From Stephanodiscus triporus (Eukaryota; Bacillariophyta; Thalassiosirophyceae; Thalassiosirales; Thalassiosiraceae): a DNA stretch of 43,234 bases. A model generated the notes under the pieces. It ran no database searches. It had not been told where the DNA came from and saw only the letters and a list, made by a program, of their open reading frames with translations. A program made the translations under genes and the position numbers. Location of the stretch: positions 1 to 43,234 of the forward strand of contig JALLAZ010000137.1 of the NCBI GenBank assembly GCA_036939755.1. Direction: 5' to 3'. Positions 1-12,500 of the stretch are shown piece by piece (the stretch's first letter is position 1; the number at the start of each line of letters is the position of its first letter).

Positions 1-191
1 ACTATCTTAGTGTAAGTTACATACAGTAGCCCAAGCGAAGATTCGAATTTGAGTGTGCCCGCCCGGCCTCCTCGCTCGCTTGCACGCTCGCTTTCGCCGC
101 CGTCAATTCAACCCTCAAGCCTATTACCTGCCTCCGCTCCCATCCTGCCTCCTCCCTCCCGCCCCCCGTCTCATGACTAATCTCCTCTACC
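1..191. other. Upstream flank of the sulfotransferase gene
   Basis: Pyrimidine-rich leader with several overlapping short open frames on both strands and no recognisable domain. It most likely holds the promoter and 5' untranslated region of the gene starting at 192. No RNA gene or repeat was seen. Confidence 0.4.
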
Positions 192-1618
192 ATGGTTCGG
201 AGGAGGACCAAAGTGCTCGCCGCAGCCCTTGTCGCCCTGTGCGTTTTTTCATCAGTCATGTTTCCTCTCCGACCGCACGGGCAGCCGCCTCGTTCACGAC
301 GTTCATTGCTTGGTCCCTCGGATAGTGCGGTTAATCCCATACTACAAAGTCACATCAAGCCACTGGACATTGAACTTGACCCGAGAAAAGAAACTGGTAC
401 GATATGGTCTTCCATGTTTATCTGATGCGTTACTCATTTATTTTAGACAGGCCAACAAATGTCTGTTTTATGTATTCGTGCATAGTCCTTTTTTGGCACA
501 TTGCCAAAGTAAGTTACTGTCTAGCAAATGCTTTTCACTGTTCATACCTTTCGACAGTAACTTATTCCTTACGTGTTGTCTGTCGTGTAGAGCGGGGGCA
601 CTACTCTCAAGTCAATTTACAAATGCATGAAGAAGACACTGACTGTTCGAGGCATGGGTAAAGATGAAGACGATTCACTCTACGTGTTTGAACAGAGGGG
701 TTCAGGGGACAAATTTGTGAATGTAGATACCATATCTCGACCTGGAATATTGCGTGCAGAGAGACTTGGTCTGGTTCCCTCGGGATTGGCAGACATTGTT
801 GTAGCGAGCAACCTCAACTATGCGATCGAGCATTTGTTCGATGAATATCACAAAGGAAGAGTCATCGTATTGTTCCGCCATCCAGTAGAAAGATTGATCA
901 GCAAATTTTACTACAGTCAGATTTCGTGAGTCAACCTTACAAATCATATGCCATATTATACCTGCAGCTCACGTTCACACTCAAATGAATTTTCACTCGT
1001 TTCGATCTACATGGCTTCATAGAACTTGGGAACCATCATACCGACCCGAATGGGCAAATTTCAACCTTATGACTTGGGTCAATGTGGCGATGGACGAAGA
1101 AAATTACATGGTCAAATCCTTGTCGGGATTGGGCATGAATGATTTAGTCTCGGAAATCGATTACCTCGTTGCAGTGAGGACTGTTAGGAGGAGGTGTTTT
1201 GTAGGCCTGATGAATCAGATGGAGGAGACTATTCATCGATTTAACGTTATCATGGGAATTGATGAATCTGAACAAATCAATCGAAAGTGCATGGACATAT
1301 TCTTTGGACACGGAGAACTCAAATCGAATGCGAACTCCCACCCGAAGGTGAGTGAAATACTTCCAGAAATGTTAAGATATTGGGAACGATACCCAATGCT
1401 CCTCTTTTCTGCACACCTCCATCCAGGTTGATGAGCGTGACCCCGCCTGGCAGGCTATTGCGAAAAAAAATGAGTATGATGTCAAGCTGTATGAAGAAGT
1501 AGTCAAGCTGTTTGACGAGCAAAGAGAAGTGGTAGAGTCACATGCAAGATCTTTTGGCTCAACAACGGCGACGACCAAGAGAGGAGGACAACGAAGGAAA
1601 GGGCAACGTAGTCTATGA
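192..1618 (+). CDS. Golgi-type sulfotransferase, four exons, first junction uncertain
   Basis: Predicted type II membrane sulfotransferase that would transfer sulfate from PAPS to a glycan or similar acceptor in the Golgi. Exons: 192 to about 406, about 591-925, 1023-1347 and 1427-1618. The N-terminus is a basic patch plus one hydrophobic segment (residues 8-26), fitting a signal anchor. Exon 2 opens with SGGTTLKS, the core of the 5'-phosphosulfate loop, and ends with the 3'-phosphate motif in VIVLFRHPVERLISKFYY. Exon 3 continues as STWEPSYRPEW, and exon 4 ends in a Lys/Arg-rich tail. Exons 2-4 join cleanly. The exon 1 donor does not: donor 397 breaks frame, donor 407 with acceptor 592 keeps it, and the family-like residues VFHV occur in a different frame at 407-418. 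About 354 residues in the in-frame model. The specific acceptor is unknown. Confidence 0.75.
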
Positions 1619-1813
1619 GGACACCGCGCATAACATTTGCAAACTGCAGTAGTGTAGCTTACAAAATCATGACTTATGACTGCATTGCCCGTAGTATATA
1701 TTGTTGACGTAATACTACTAGAAATCGAGATTGTGGAGAAATGGGGGGGATAGCCTGCACCTTATCTGTAATTACTGTTAACATATGAACAGCTGAACAA
1801 CTTTTTCTGGTAA

Positions 1814-3055
1814 TCATGACTCTTTGCTTCTGTCGTGCTGATAGGAAAACACCACACATTCATCAGTTACTCTCGGCAGAGCATGCGATAATGTGCCCAC
1901 AGTTAGAGGAACAGCATCATCAAACACCAAACAAAATGGCAAAGCTGCAACCAGTTCATCCGCAGTATTTAAAGGATCAATATTGGCCTCCCCGCACTGA
2001 AAGGATTGCATTCGCCTTGCTATACCGCTGGAGTGTGCATGCCAAAGCGCTGCTTCAAATGCAAGCTGACTGTGTGCAACTATGGAACATACCCATTTTG
2101 ATTTCAAAGAAGAGATACGTTCATCTTGTGTGAAGGCAAGAATGGCTAGCCCAGCACCGCCCCAACGTGATACATCTGTCTGAGTACGAAAATCAATGGC
2201 CAATACCAAGCCATGTTCCATACTTTGCTTCAAATCAACCCTATTTGGCCCAGGAACAATATACTCGTATAGACCTGGTAGATATCCACTGCATCCTCCT
2301 CCTTTTTCGCATCGCTCTAACCACTCCAACAGCTGTTTCTCGGTGGATATGGTAAACCACGACGAGGATGGGATTGTCCTGGCAATTGGAGATACGAGAC
2401 GATTCAAGTCAAGAGCATCGAGCAGTGGTTGAGGTGATTTGTCGCAATCTGGTGTCCATCCTGGAAGTTCTTTCAGTACTTTCAATTGTAGCGTAGGTAT
2501 TGTATTGCGTTGGACAAACCCCACCTTTTCCAGCGCACGTATCATACCCTTGTTGCTCTGTACTGTGCATGTGAATATCTTCGTCGGTTGTGCATAATTA
2601 TGCAGTCGTTGATCATTCTCCTCTTTTGATAAATCGACTACTGAACGTAATAAGGCGGTTGCCAGGCCCTGATTTCGATGGCGAGGGTGTGTGCGCACGG
2701 CCTCTATCCACCCGACGTTCTGTGCATGCAGGCGCTTGTAGTTGGCCACCGCCAGTAACGTTTCGCCTTCTTCGATAGATACACTGCCGCTCGAATTGTC
2801 ATTCTTCGTCAGAGCTAAGAACGAACAGGCTGGGTCGGCCGCGTAGGATGCCGCCATGGCGGGCAAATAATCCCTTCCCCCGTACACATTTGCACAAATT
2901 TCATCCAATGACGATCGATCGCTCTCCCGCGTTGGGTCGTAGGGGCGGAGTTGATAATGGCCAGTTCCCGCGGCCATCATTGGTGAGTCGAAGCTAAGAG
3001 ATTTGTCTATTGTCAAGACGATCATAAGGAGGGACGCGTCGACAGAATGATACAT
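1814..3055 (-). CDS. GNAT-family N-acetyltransferase, NAT16/histidine acetyltransferase-like
   Basis: Predicted acetyl-CoA-dependent N-acetyltransferase of 413 residues in one exon. The GNAT domain is at about residues 35-185. It has a first helix/strand region containing GGRDYLPAMAASYAADP, a central strand with ANYKRLHA, and the acetyl-CoA pyrophosphate loop VRTHPRHRNQGLATALL (motif A, R/Q-x-x-G-x-A). A second, less conserved region of about 200 residues follows. The DYLP segment, the loop and the long C-terminal extension recall vertebrate NAT16 (histidine N-acetyltransferase), so an amino-acid substrate is a reasonable guess, not a proof. The first 25 residues are hydrophobic and may be an import signal, or the true start may be the Met pair at 2980. 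It runs tail-to-tail with the sulfotransferase, 195 bases apart. Confidence 0.75.
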   Translation of the reverse strand: MYHSVDASLLMIVLTIDKSLSFDSPMMAAGTGHYQLRPYDPTRESDRSSLDEICANVYGGRDYLPAMAASYAADPACSFLALTKNDNSSGSVSIEEGETLLAVANYKRLHAQNVGWIEAVRTHPRHRNQGLATALLRSVVDLSKEENDQRLHNYAQPTKIFTCTVQSNKGMIRALEKVGFVQRNTIPTLQLKVLKELPGWTPDCDKSPQPLLDALDLNRLVSPIARTIPSSSWFTISTEKQLLEWLERCEKGGGCSGYLPGLYEYIVPGPNRVDLKQSMEHGLVLAIDFRTQTDVSRWGGAGLAILAFTQDERISSLKSKWVCSIVAHSQLAFEAALWHAHSSGIARRMQSFQCGEANIDPLNTADELVAALPFCLVFDDAVPLTVGTLSHALPRVTDECVVFSYQHDRSKES

Positions 3056-3192
3056 AGGATGGCGTTACGGATTATCTAGATTAAGTATCTTCTCCTCCTC
3101 CATGGCTTCGGAGTTCTCAGAGGGTGGAGGGTGCCGGTGGATAGGATGTTGTTGTTGGTGCGGTTCCACTTGCTGCCGGTACGATAAAGTAG

Positions 3193-3220
3193 GTACTACT
3201 TACCATACGATAAGTAGTAC
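3193..3220. repeat. Perfect 10-base inverted repeat before EXO84
   Basis: GTACTACTTA at 3193-3202 and TAAGTAGTAC at 3211-3220 are exact reverse complements separated by 8 bases. The repeat ends 35 bases before the EXO84 start codon, so it lies in the 5' leader or core promoter and could be a hairpin in the mRNA or a dimeric protein site. Confidence 0.6.
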
Positions 3221-3255
3221 GATACATACTTAATTTTACCAGGAGAAGCACCACC

Positions 3256-6156
3256 ATGAGCTCCTTCAAGGAAAGAGTCACCCACATCCTCGATCCGACC
3301 GCCGCCTCCCACATCCCCCTCTTCCTCCCCCGCATCAGCATCACTCGTGGAGGAGGAGGGGGCGTCGATGGTGGAGAGAATGAAGATGTCCGCCCCTTCC
3401 AAAACGCCAGCGACATTGACCGCGTGATGGACTACCCGAACATGCCCGATCCTCCCCCCGAGTGCCTCGTGATGCACTGCGAGGCTCCCGGATCCGGTAT
3501 CGACGATGAGAATGAAGACGAGGTATACGATGGAGGGATCGTATTCCCCAAACGATCGGCGAAGTTGTCGGGGGGGTACATCTTCCTATCCAAGCCGAAG
3601 GACCCCAAGGCCGATGCGAAGGCCGATGGAAAGATTGTCTGCATCCCCCTTCAAGGGTGCAAGGTGGAGCTACCCCCCGGGGGGCGTAGGGTCTTTCGAG
3701 AGCATGCACATACGGGTAAGTGAGTCGGCTCGCGAGGCGGTTGGGCTTCGAATATCGTTGAGTGTGTGTTTATTTCTCATGCCTCCCGCGCCGGCGCGTT
3801 GCAGGCGCTAGGAAGGGCTACGAGATGGCGATTCGCGTGAGACAATCCAACGACAGCGAAAAAATGTCATGTTACATCGTCTTGGATAGCTTGGGTAATC
3901 GCGAGCTCTGGGCGGGTGCCATACGGCTGCGTTGTGACGTCGGCAATAAATTGACACTGTTGCGTCCCGGCGGCATCGCGGGTAGCCGATTGATGAGTGT
4001 GGACGATTCCTATTACAATGAGAAGGCGCACCCCCCCGCGGTGCCTGGTGGAAATCAAGGACCGAGTGTAAGCCGTGGCCATCAGAGTAAGAAGCAGAAG
4101 AATTTTGGACGTCGGTCTCTGCAGAAACCATTGGTCGTGGAGGGGCCCGTATCCAGTGGCAATGCCGATCTGGATGCTGCCATAGAACAGTTTGGTGTGA
4201 GTGGATTCAAAGAAGAGAAGTGGGTGAATGAATGGCTCCAGAAGCATTCAGTCAGCGACCTGCCGGGGGAATGTGACCAGTTGGAGCGGTGGATTGACGT
4301 GATTAAGAATGGATTGAGGGGGGCAGTGCTGGAGCAGTACGAATACTTTGTGGAAGCATCAAGAGAAATGTCAACAATGGGACGGGAAGTGGCTTGGATA
4401 CGGACGTTGGTTGAACGTCAGCAGGAGACCTTGATGAGTATGAGGAACATTGACTTTGGGGCAGGGTTGGAAGTTGATGATGGTGTAGGTGATGAAGAAT
4501 ATGGATATCTCAGTGAAGAGGATGGTTTGCTTGACGAGACGGACAACGATGCTTTGAGTTATGCATCAAGCGTCGTCTCGTCCTCTTCAGATGAAGAAAC
4601 CAATCCAACAAATTCTCGAACTCCCATGAGGAGGAATCTTAGACGAGAGTCTCGTAAGAAGGTGGGAAATATTCCAATAGCACAAACGGATGAATATTTA
4701 CCTGCTCCTGGGAGTAACTCTGCTCATATTGAAATCCCACCTTGGATTGGTGATGTAACGGAAGAAGTCTCAGCATTCATCAAGGAGTCTCGTTATTCTG
4801 ACGCTACCGAGCTGATTCTCAAGGCTAAGGCCGAAGTATCAGAAATTATTGCCGTGCACGAACAGCCCACTCCACCTGTTGTCACAACCCCCACATCTTT
4901 CAATACTGGTCCAACCGCTCCCTTATCCAGGTCCAGCAGCACCATCAATAACCCACCAAAAAAACTCCATAAAAAGCAACATGCTCTCCTCCAAAGGACG
5001 AATCTTCAACTGGACACCCTCATGGATCGAATGTCCAAACGCCTTGCCGAAAACCTACGAAGAAAGAACGAGGCCCTGAAGGCGTCAGCGAAGCGAGAGC
5101 GGGCCGATCCACTTTCAACACTGGCTCCATTGGTGTCGCCTGTGTGCCTAAACGATGACGCCGTTGCGTTGCACTTATTAGTCAAGCTAGGGAGGTATCA
5201 AGAGGCTGCAACAGCTTATGCTGCTAGGCGAAGCCTCCTGCTGTCTGAATGGTACGTGTCTAATTATTGGGTTCTATTTGTCGCTGCGGTACTAAATTCC
5301 TCATTCTGTTTCCCTGCCATATATTCAGCCTTCATGAAAGACCAATCTCGAGCCCTGTTGGAATGGACGCTGTCATATACGCTGCTCAGATCAGTTCCAG
5401 CTTCTTCTCATCACTTGCTACATCAGTGGAAGGGTTTCTTGACCTTTTCATCGACTCCAACACTGAAAATAGCGGCAACGATGATGATACATCATTGAAT
5501 TCAAGAACACTGGGGAATGGCGGAAAACGGATACCGTCTGGAGCGTTATCAGCAATTGTGCTTTGGTGTGATTCAGAATTGGCGTAAGTGTTTTTGTTTC
5601 GCATACGATCTATGTGCCTCGAGAGATTAACACAATTATCGACGATTTTGATTTTTCATTTGACTGGATCACAGAAAATTTACAAACGTTTTCGGAAGCT
5701 CTCGCCTGCTAGGAAGCTTGGCACTCTCGCCTCCTGGTCTTCGTCGACAAGAGAACACGGAAGTTGTCAAAGTGTCTCTGGCAAAAGAGCGGGATGTGAG
5801 TTATTTTGCTGCGGATGTACCGATTTTTGGTATGATATGCCGCATTCCTCGCCCAACTCATTTGCTTCTATGCCCGCATGTAGCATTCTATTGAAGTAGC
5901 AGCTAAATGTGTCAATCAAGCATTCGCCTTCGCGGCGGAGAACTTGGACACCATTGGGCTGCCATTAACACCCAAGTTGGCAGAATACATGCGACCCAAG
6001 CTAAAAGGGTGTGAAGCAGAAGTTGCTGCATTTTTGGATTTGCGGTGGAAGGCGCTTGCTTTTGAGTGGACTTCGGAACGAAATGTGCAAGACATACATA
6101 TCCCCAGTCGTCCAATGGCATCGCCTCGGTCTCTCGCAGATAGCAGACGTGTGTGA
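3256..6156 (+). CDS. EXO84: Exocyst complex subunit EXO84 (EXOC8) with PH domain
   Basis: Exocyst subunit expected to act in tethering secretory vesicles to the plasma membrane before SNARE fusion. Five exons, 3256-3715, 3805-5251, 5329-5583, 5675-5795 and 5884-6156, join in frame to 851 residues. A PH-like domain lies at about 90-220, closing with the usual tryptophan (NRELWAGAIRL). It is followed at about 285-355 by the Vps51/Exo84 N-terminal helical region (KWVNEWLQKHSVSDLP, then GLRGAVLEQYEYFVEASREM), an acidic disordered stretch, a basic coiled coil, and the C-terminal cullin-repeat-like region (RSLLLSE, HERPISSPVGMDAVIYAAQI, LSAIVLWCDSELAKF, AAENLDTIGLPLTP). In animals and yeast the PH domain follows the coiled coil; here it precedes it. 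Start is the ATG in a good CACC context after a hairpin. Confidence 0.85.
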
Positions 6157-6570
6157 AAACGATGTACACTCAATGTTCTAAGAGGGGGTGGGATAACAGC
6201 CTGTGTATCAAGTGCTCCGAGTACTATCTCCTTTTGTTATTAAACTCTTGATACGAGGTCTATTGTCTTAATACTTTTAGTCGATAGCACACGAAGTTAG
6301 CAACTTGTGCACCTCCCCCCTGGTTCCTCCAGCCCACGAGCAGGCTGTCCTTGATTTTTTAGATTTGATGTCTCATTCCAAGAATCTAATCTTCTTCACC
6401 AATATTAACATTGTGCGATACCAGATTAGAAGGATCTACTCCTAATGACGTAGGAATAAGTAGTCCAGATAAGAGATCCTGTCTGGGTCTGTCCGACCAA
6501 AGAGTATTAACTCGGTGTGCATAAAAATTGCAACGGTAAAATCCACAGACAACGACTGGCGACGTCGACC
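6157..6570. other. Intergenic region between EXO84 and the myosin gene
   Basis: AT-rich 3' end of EXO84 followed by the promoter/leader of the myosin gene. No conserved coding frame, repeat or RNA gene was recognised. Confidence 0.4.
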
Positions 6571-9500
6571 ATGGCGCCCTCAAATGCTACTACACTGAGC
6601 GGCAGCGGGCATACTCGTACAGTTGACTTGGTGAGATCGCTTATTCCGTTGTGTTTGAGGACTTCTGCGTGTTACGGCAAGGGTAATTTCACGAGATGCA
6701 GATTTGGCATCGCCAATGATGAAAATTGGACGCTCATGCTGTCTGCATCTGCCTGTATTCTCTGCCAACTACTCCTAACCCTTAAACGCTCAGGTAACGG
6801 GCAAGGTCAAGACGGAATACTTCTTCGACCCAACCCTTGCTCTCTCCCCCGATGTTGAATCCTTTGACTCGTTCGATAAGAAACTCGGACCGCCGCGTAC
6901 GCCGGCCACGAGCCGCGCAAAGGGAAACTATGGTGACGATGACGATTCGGTCCTATTTTCCTCTCGTCACCTCTTCATGCCTTGCACCGTTGTGAAGGAT
7001 ATAGAGATCGATGACGACAGCAAGGATAAATTCGGCTCAATTTCGGCACTTGTCAAAACCGCCGACGGGCAGCTTCACAAAATTAGTGACCGGAAAAAGC
7101 TTGTACCACTCACTGTCCCCGAGGATTACGACGGCGTGCCCGACGTACTCTACCTGCCCAACGTCACCGAGGCGAGCTTGCTACACGCTTTGCGCGTGCG
7201 ATACAATCGTGATGAAATTTACACCAGCGCCGGACCTATACTCATGTCGGTTAATCCGTACAAGACCATCACAATGAAGGATGGGCTGGATTTGTACGCT
7301 GAGGAAAGGATGTTGCTTTATCGCAATTCCAAGTCTAATCCAGGAGCCTCAAGCAACCTACCATGTCATTTGTTTCAAGTGGCCGACAAAGCATACAAAG
7401 AGCTCCTGAAATCGGTCATATCAACCGATAGCCTACCACCGTCGCCCAGAAAAGGAGAGGATACATTGATTAAGTTGACGAAGACGAATCGCAAGGCTAT
7501 GAATCAAAGCATCGTTATCAGCGGAGAAAGTGGTGCGGGAAAGACGGAGGCTACCAAAAAAATCATGCAGTATCTGGCAGGTGTTACCAAAAATAAGGCT
7601 ACGACTGCAGAACAATGCGACAACGGAGGAAGCAAAACGACATCGCTGGAAGATCGCGTCCTCTCCTCGAATCCACTCCTTGAAAGCTTTGGTAATGCCC
7701 GAACGCTGAAAAATGACAATTCGTCCCGCTTTGGAAAATTCATCAAAATTTCCTTCAACATCGAGTCCGGCACCATCGCAGGGGCGTCCATATCGAACTA
7801 CCTTCTTGAAAAGACGCGCATCACGACGCAGATCGAGGGCGAACGCAACTATCACATTTTTTATCAGATATTTTCCGGGGCCGATGATGCCACTCTGACC
7901 AAATTCAAGTTGAATGATGGCGTCGCCGCATTTTATTACCTTGGTAACCGCCCCACGTTGAAGAGCCGTCATGATGCAAGCGCGTTCGAAGAAACCATGA
8001 AGTGTCTAGATCAAATCGGCCTTGTGGAAAAAGAGAAGAGCGACGTCTTGGGCATTCTTGCTGCAGTTCTTCACATTGGGAATATTGTTTTTGAAGTGGT
8101 CAAGGGAGAGGAAGATCACAGTGGGGAGAAGGCTACTATTTCTGAATCCAGTGCCGAGAGTCTCAAAATTGCCTGTAACCTACTTGATTTGGAAGAAACG
8201 AAGGTATCAGAGGCATTATTGACGAAAACACTGAGTGTGGGGGGTAAGACGATTCACAAGCCCCAAGATGTTGTTCAGGCTTCAGACAAACGGGATGCCT
8301 TTGCCAAGCTTGTGTATTCCAGCTTGTTTGTGTGGCTGGTGAACAAAATCAATACCACCCTCGATTTAGATATTGCGCTCCCAGAATCTGCCGATTCTAC
8401 GTTTTCTCCAGTGCGCTGTCCTTACACACCTCCCGCTCCAACGGGCTTTATTGGCGTGCTTGATATCTATGGGTTTGAAAACTTTGTGAACAATGGCTTT
8501 GAACAGCTACTCATCAATTACGCCAATGAGAAATTGCAGAGGTACTTCAATAAGCATGTATTTGAAGTTGAGCAGATAATGTACTCAGACGAAGGAGTGG
8601 ATTGGACATACATCACGTTCAATGACAACCAACCCTGTCTTGATTTGATTGAAGGCGGGGTGGGAAACGTTGGCGTTTTAAGCACGTTGGATGACTCTGG
8701 TGGCATGGGTACCGCGGCGGAGCGCGACGTCAACTTTTTAGCCCAACTTCATCAGAAATTTGGTGGTGTGACAGGGCCATCAACCATGGACTGAATGTCA
8801 ACATCAAAAAAAAAGAAGATAAAGCATAGCAAGAGCCCTACCAAGGAAGTACTATGCCACCAGAACTTCATAACACCTAAATTTGGCAATGATAGGGATT
8901 TCATCATAATTCATTACGCGGGTGAAGTGCGCTATAATGTCACTGGATTTGTGGAAAAGAATGTTGAAACTTTAAGTAATGAGTTAAAAGATCTGGGATC
9001 CACTTCCTCGAATGAATTTACCCGAGGAGTTTTTGGAGCTACGGGCTCTTCATCTCCTGCTGCTGATCTTGGCACTACCCCTTCACGTCGCTCTACGATC
9101 CGAGGAGTGAGCGTTGCATCTCAGTTTCGGACGTCTTTGCAAATGCTGGTGATGGATTTAAACTGCACCAATCCACACTACGTCCGCTGCATTAAGCCAA
9201 ACACACTGAAGGCATATAGTGTATTTGATTCTGGTGAAGTATTACGGCAGCTACGTTATTCTGGAATGATGGAAACGATCAGGATACGCCGAGAGGGTTA
9301 TTCTAACCGGGAAGATCATGGAAGCTTCTACAGAAGATTCAACGTTCTTCTTTCCAGAAAAGAAGTGAAAAATGGTGAAGGTATCGAACATCTGGTGAAA
9401 ATCTTATCAAAGAGACTGAGTTTGACCGAGGCTGAGTGGCAAATTGGTCATACCAAAATCTTTCTTAGGGATGAGTTGGCCAGCAAGCTTGAAGTGTTGG

Positions 9501-12500
9501 CTAAATTGCGACGATCAGCCGCCGCTCGTGTAGTGGGGAAATTTGGGCGTACGATTCTTCAATCGCAAGCAGGCAGGTTGCTGACTGCTTGGATAAGGTT
9601 TCGACTTACTATGCTTCGCAAGTACCGCAGGGCGGCGGCCGCAAATAAGATCTCTTCAACTTACCGCATGCAAAAAATCCGCAAGTCCTACAAATTAACT
9701 TTGCAATCGGTCGTTCGACTTCAATGCCTGCTCCGCGTGGCACTGGCCCGCGCACGTGTTCGAGTGCTGCGTGACCCTTATTTCGATATGTCGTTCAAAG
9801 ACCTGGATTTACTTCATACGAAAGAGGTTTCGCGTTTGGAAAATGCCGTAAATGCAAAAGATTTCAAGACTGCTGCAGATATTGAAAAATCATTGTAAGA
9901 GCCTTAATATGAACTTGGCCATTGACATCTATGTTGACAATTTTATTATTCTCAATTTCTTCGGCTGACTTTATCATTACCTTTCATCTACTTCTTTCAG
10001 GATTCCCCTCAGAGAAGCAATGGAATCAAAGCGACCACTTACACGCTCTGTATTGGAATCAAGAATTACAGAGGTACAATATTTACTTGAAGATGCTGTC
10101 TCTAGAAAAGCATTCACAGAGTGCGCTCCGCTGCAAGAAAAAATGGACAGGCTCATTCGACAGCGTGCAGATTTGCCAAGCATTGATGAAATGAAAGAGG
10201 CAGTTCGCCTGGCTGAAAAAAATGTTGCCGATGCAGCGGCACGGCGGGACTTTTCAGGAGCTGCGACTGCTCAGGCCGTGCTCGATAAAGCCATCGAGAG
10301 GCTTGAAGAGGCTATGCGATCTGAAGGAGTTGATGCCGACAGTGGCGATTCAGTGGAAAATGGAAGTGATAGTAGGTTTCAATCACGGGCAGATTTGGAG
10401 ATTGCAATTGCGGAGGCAGCCAAAAATATTGATGATGCCATTGCTAAGAAAGATTTTAATCAGGCCACTAAATTTCAAGCAGAGATTGAAGAACTCGAGA
10501 ACCTTCGGGCGACTTTGCCTTCGCTCGAAGAAATTGAGTCAGAGATAAGAGAATTCAAGGAGAAGATGAATGTTGCAATAAAAGAAAAGAATTTCAAGAA
10601 AGCAGATTCTCTCCAGAAAGAAATTGAAATATTGGAGGCAAAGTTGGAAAATGAGAGAGCAAAATTGACCGCAAAGTCCGAGACTAGAGAAATAGTAGAG
10701 AGATCTTTGCCTAAATTCAGCAATGAAAAGGGGGTGGATATCACTTTTACGAGTCGCTTTGAGCTCGATGAAGAAATACATCGGTTCAAATCCCTAGTTC
10801 AAAAATTTGCCAGTGCCAAAAAATTCAAAGAAGCATCCCTACACCAGCGATTCATTGACCAGCTGGAAGAGTTGAAACCGTTGCTCCCGACAGAACAAGA
10901 GCTGAACAGCGACCTCGCCAGAACAATGGCAGAAATTGAATCAGCAATTCAAAACAAAAACTTTGACAAGGCAGAAAAACTTCATGAAATCGCAGATGAT
11001 CTTGAAAGGATGCTTGCAGTGGAGAGGAAGAACGCGGCTAAGTCATCAGACAAATCTATGAATAATTTTTACGCAGCACCTCCTGCTGTTGTAAAAACTC
11101 CATTCAAAACACCGTTGCATGATAGCACGAATACTAATATCATTTCTGCTTGCAGTGTAAGAAGAGTATCGAAGAATCTCGCTACATCATTTACCAACAG
11201 CAAGCCCGTATCCAAGCTTCGTCCGAAAGCACCCATGATATCTACTTCAGATTCCACGGTGCTTTCCATTGCACAGATGCTTGCAAGCAAGAGGGGCGAT
11301 GCCGCCATAATCACCAATAGTGCTGGCGAGCTTGCAGGAATCATCACCGACACTGATGTTACGCGTCGGGTTGTTGCAAAGAATCTTCTTGCCTCCAAGA
11401 CTTGCGTTGCAGATGTCATGACCTCCAATCCTTCATGTGTGTCCATGTCAGATCCAGCCACGGATGCATTGATGACCATGGTGGAAAACCGGTTTCGCCA
11501 CCTCCCTGTCACTGACGCTAGTGGCACAGTGGTAGGCGTGTTGGATATTGCGAAATGTTTGAATGATGCAATATCCAAGCTCGAGCAAAGTAAAGAGAAA
11601 AGTAGCAATGCAGCGGAGGAAGCCTTGAATGCAACGTTGGGTGGAGCCGGTGGTGCACAAGCAGCAGCATTGAGGCAATTGTTAGGGCCGCTCATGTCTC
11701 AAGCATTTGGTGGCCAATCCTCACCTACCCTCCGTACTGTCTTGGCTGGCAAACCGTCGACCATTGTTTCGCCGTTGACAACGATCCAAGAGACAGGGCA
11801 CAAGATGGCGGAAGCTCGCAAGGCTGCGTTGGTGGTAGAGAATGGCCGGTTGGTTGGTATATTTGGATTTAAAGACATGATGATACGAGCTGTAGCAAAA
11901 GAGTTGCCCTTAGATTTCACACCAGTGTCGACTGTGATGACGCCGAACCCCGAGTCAGTGTCTCCTGACACGACTGTGCTGGAGGCATTACAAATCATGC
12001 ATGACAACAAGTTCTTGACTCTCCCTGTGTGTGAGTCCAACGGTAATGTCATCGGGGTAGTTGATGTGATGGATTGTGTTTATGGGTCAGGAGGCGCTGA
12101 TGGATGGAGGTCAGTCTTTGCGCAAGCAATGGACTGTGATGATCTGACTGACGCTGCATCAGTCCTCAGCAACCGATGCGGTAGTGTCAGATCAGCGAAT
12201 ATCTCTCGTAAGGTTGATGAGAGACCTGTTGCTAAGCTTCGTCCGCAGAAGCCCATACTCATGGGAATATCCGAAAACGTGCTCACTGTCGCTCAGACGC
12301 TTGCTAGCAAAAGAGGAGACGCAGCATTAATAGTCAATGTTGATGGTGGCGTTGCAGGAATCATCACTGACACTGATGTTACGCGTCGGGTTGTCGCGAA
12401 GGATTTGCCTGCCAGACTCACCAATGTGTCTGATGTTATGACTGCGAATCCGACTTGTGTAATGATGTCTGATTCAGCGATGGAAGCATTGATTACCATG

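Noticed and set aside
8792..8794. Myosin TGA as a second selenocysteine codon
   Set aside because: It falls in a variable surface loop with no redox role, and an intron that removes it in phase is available.
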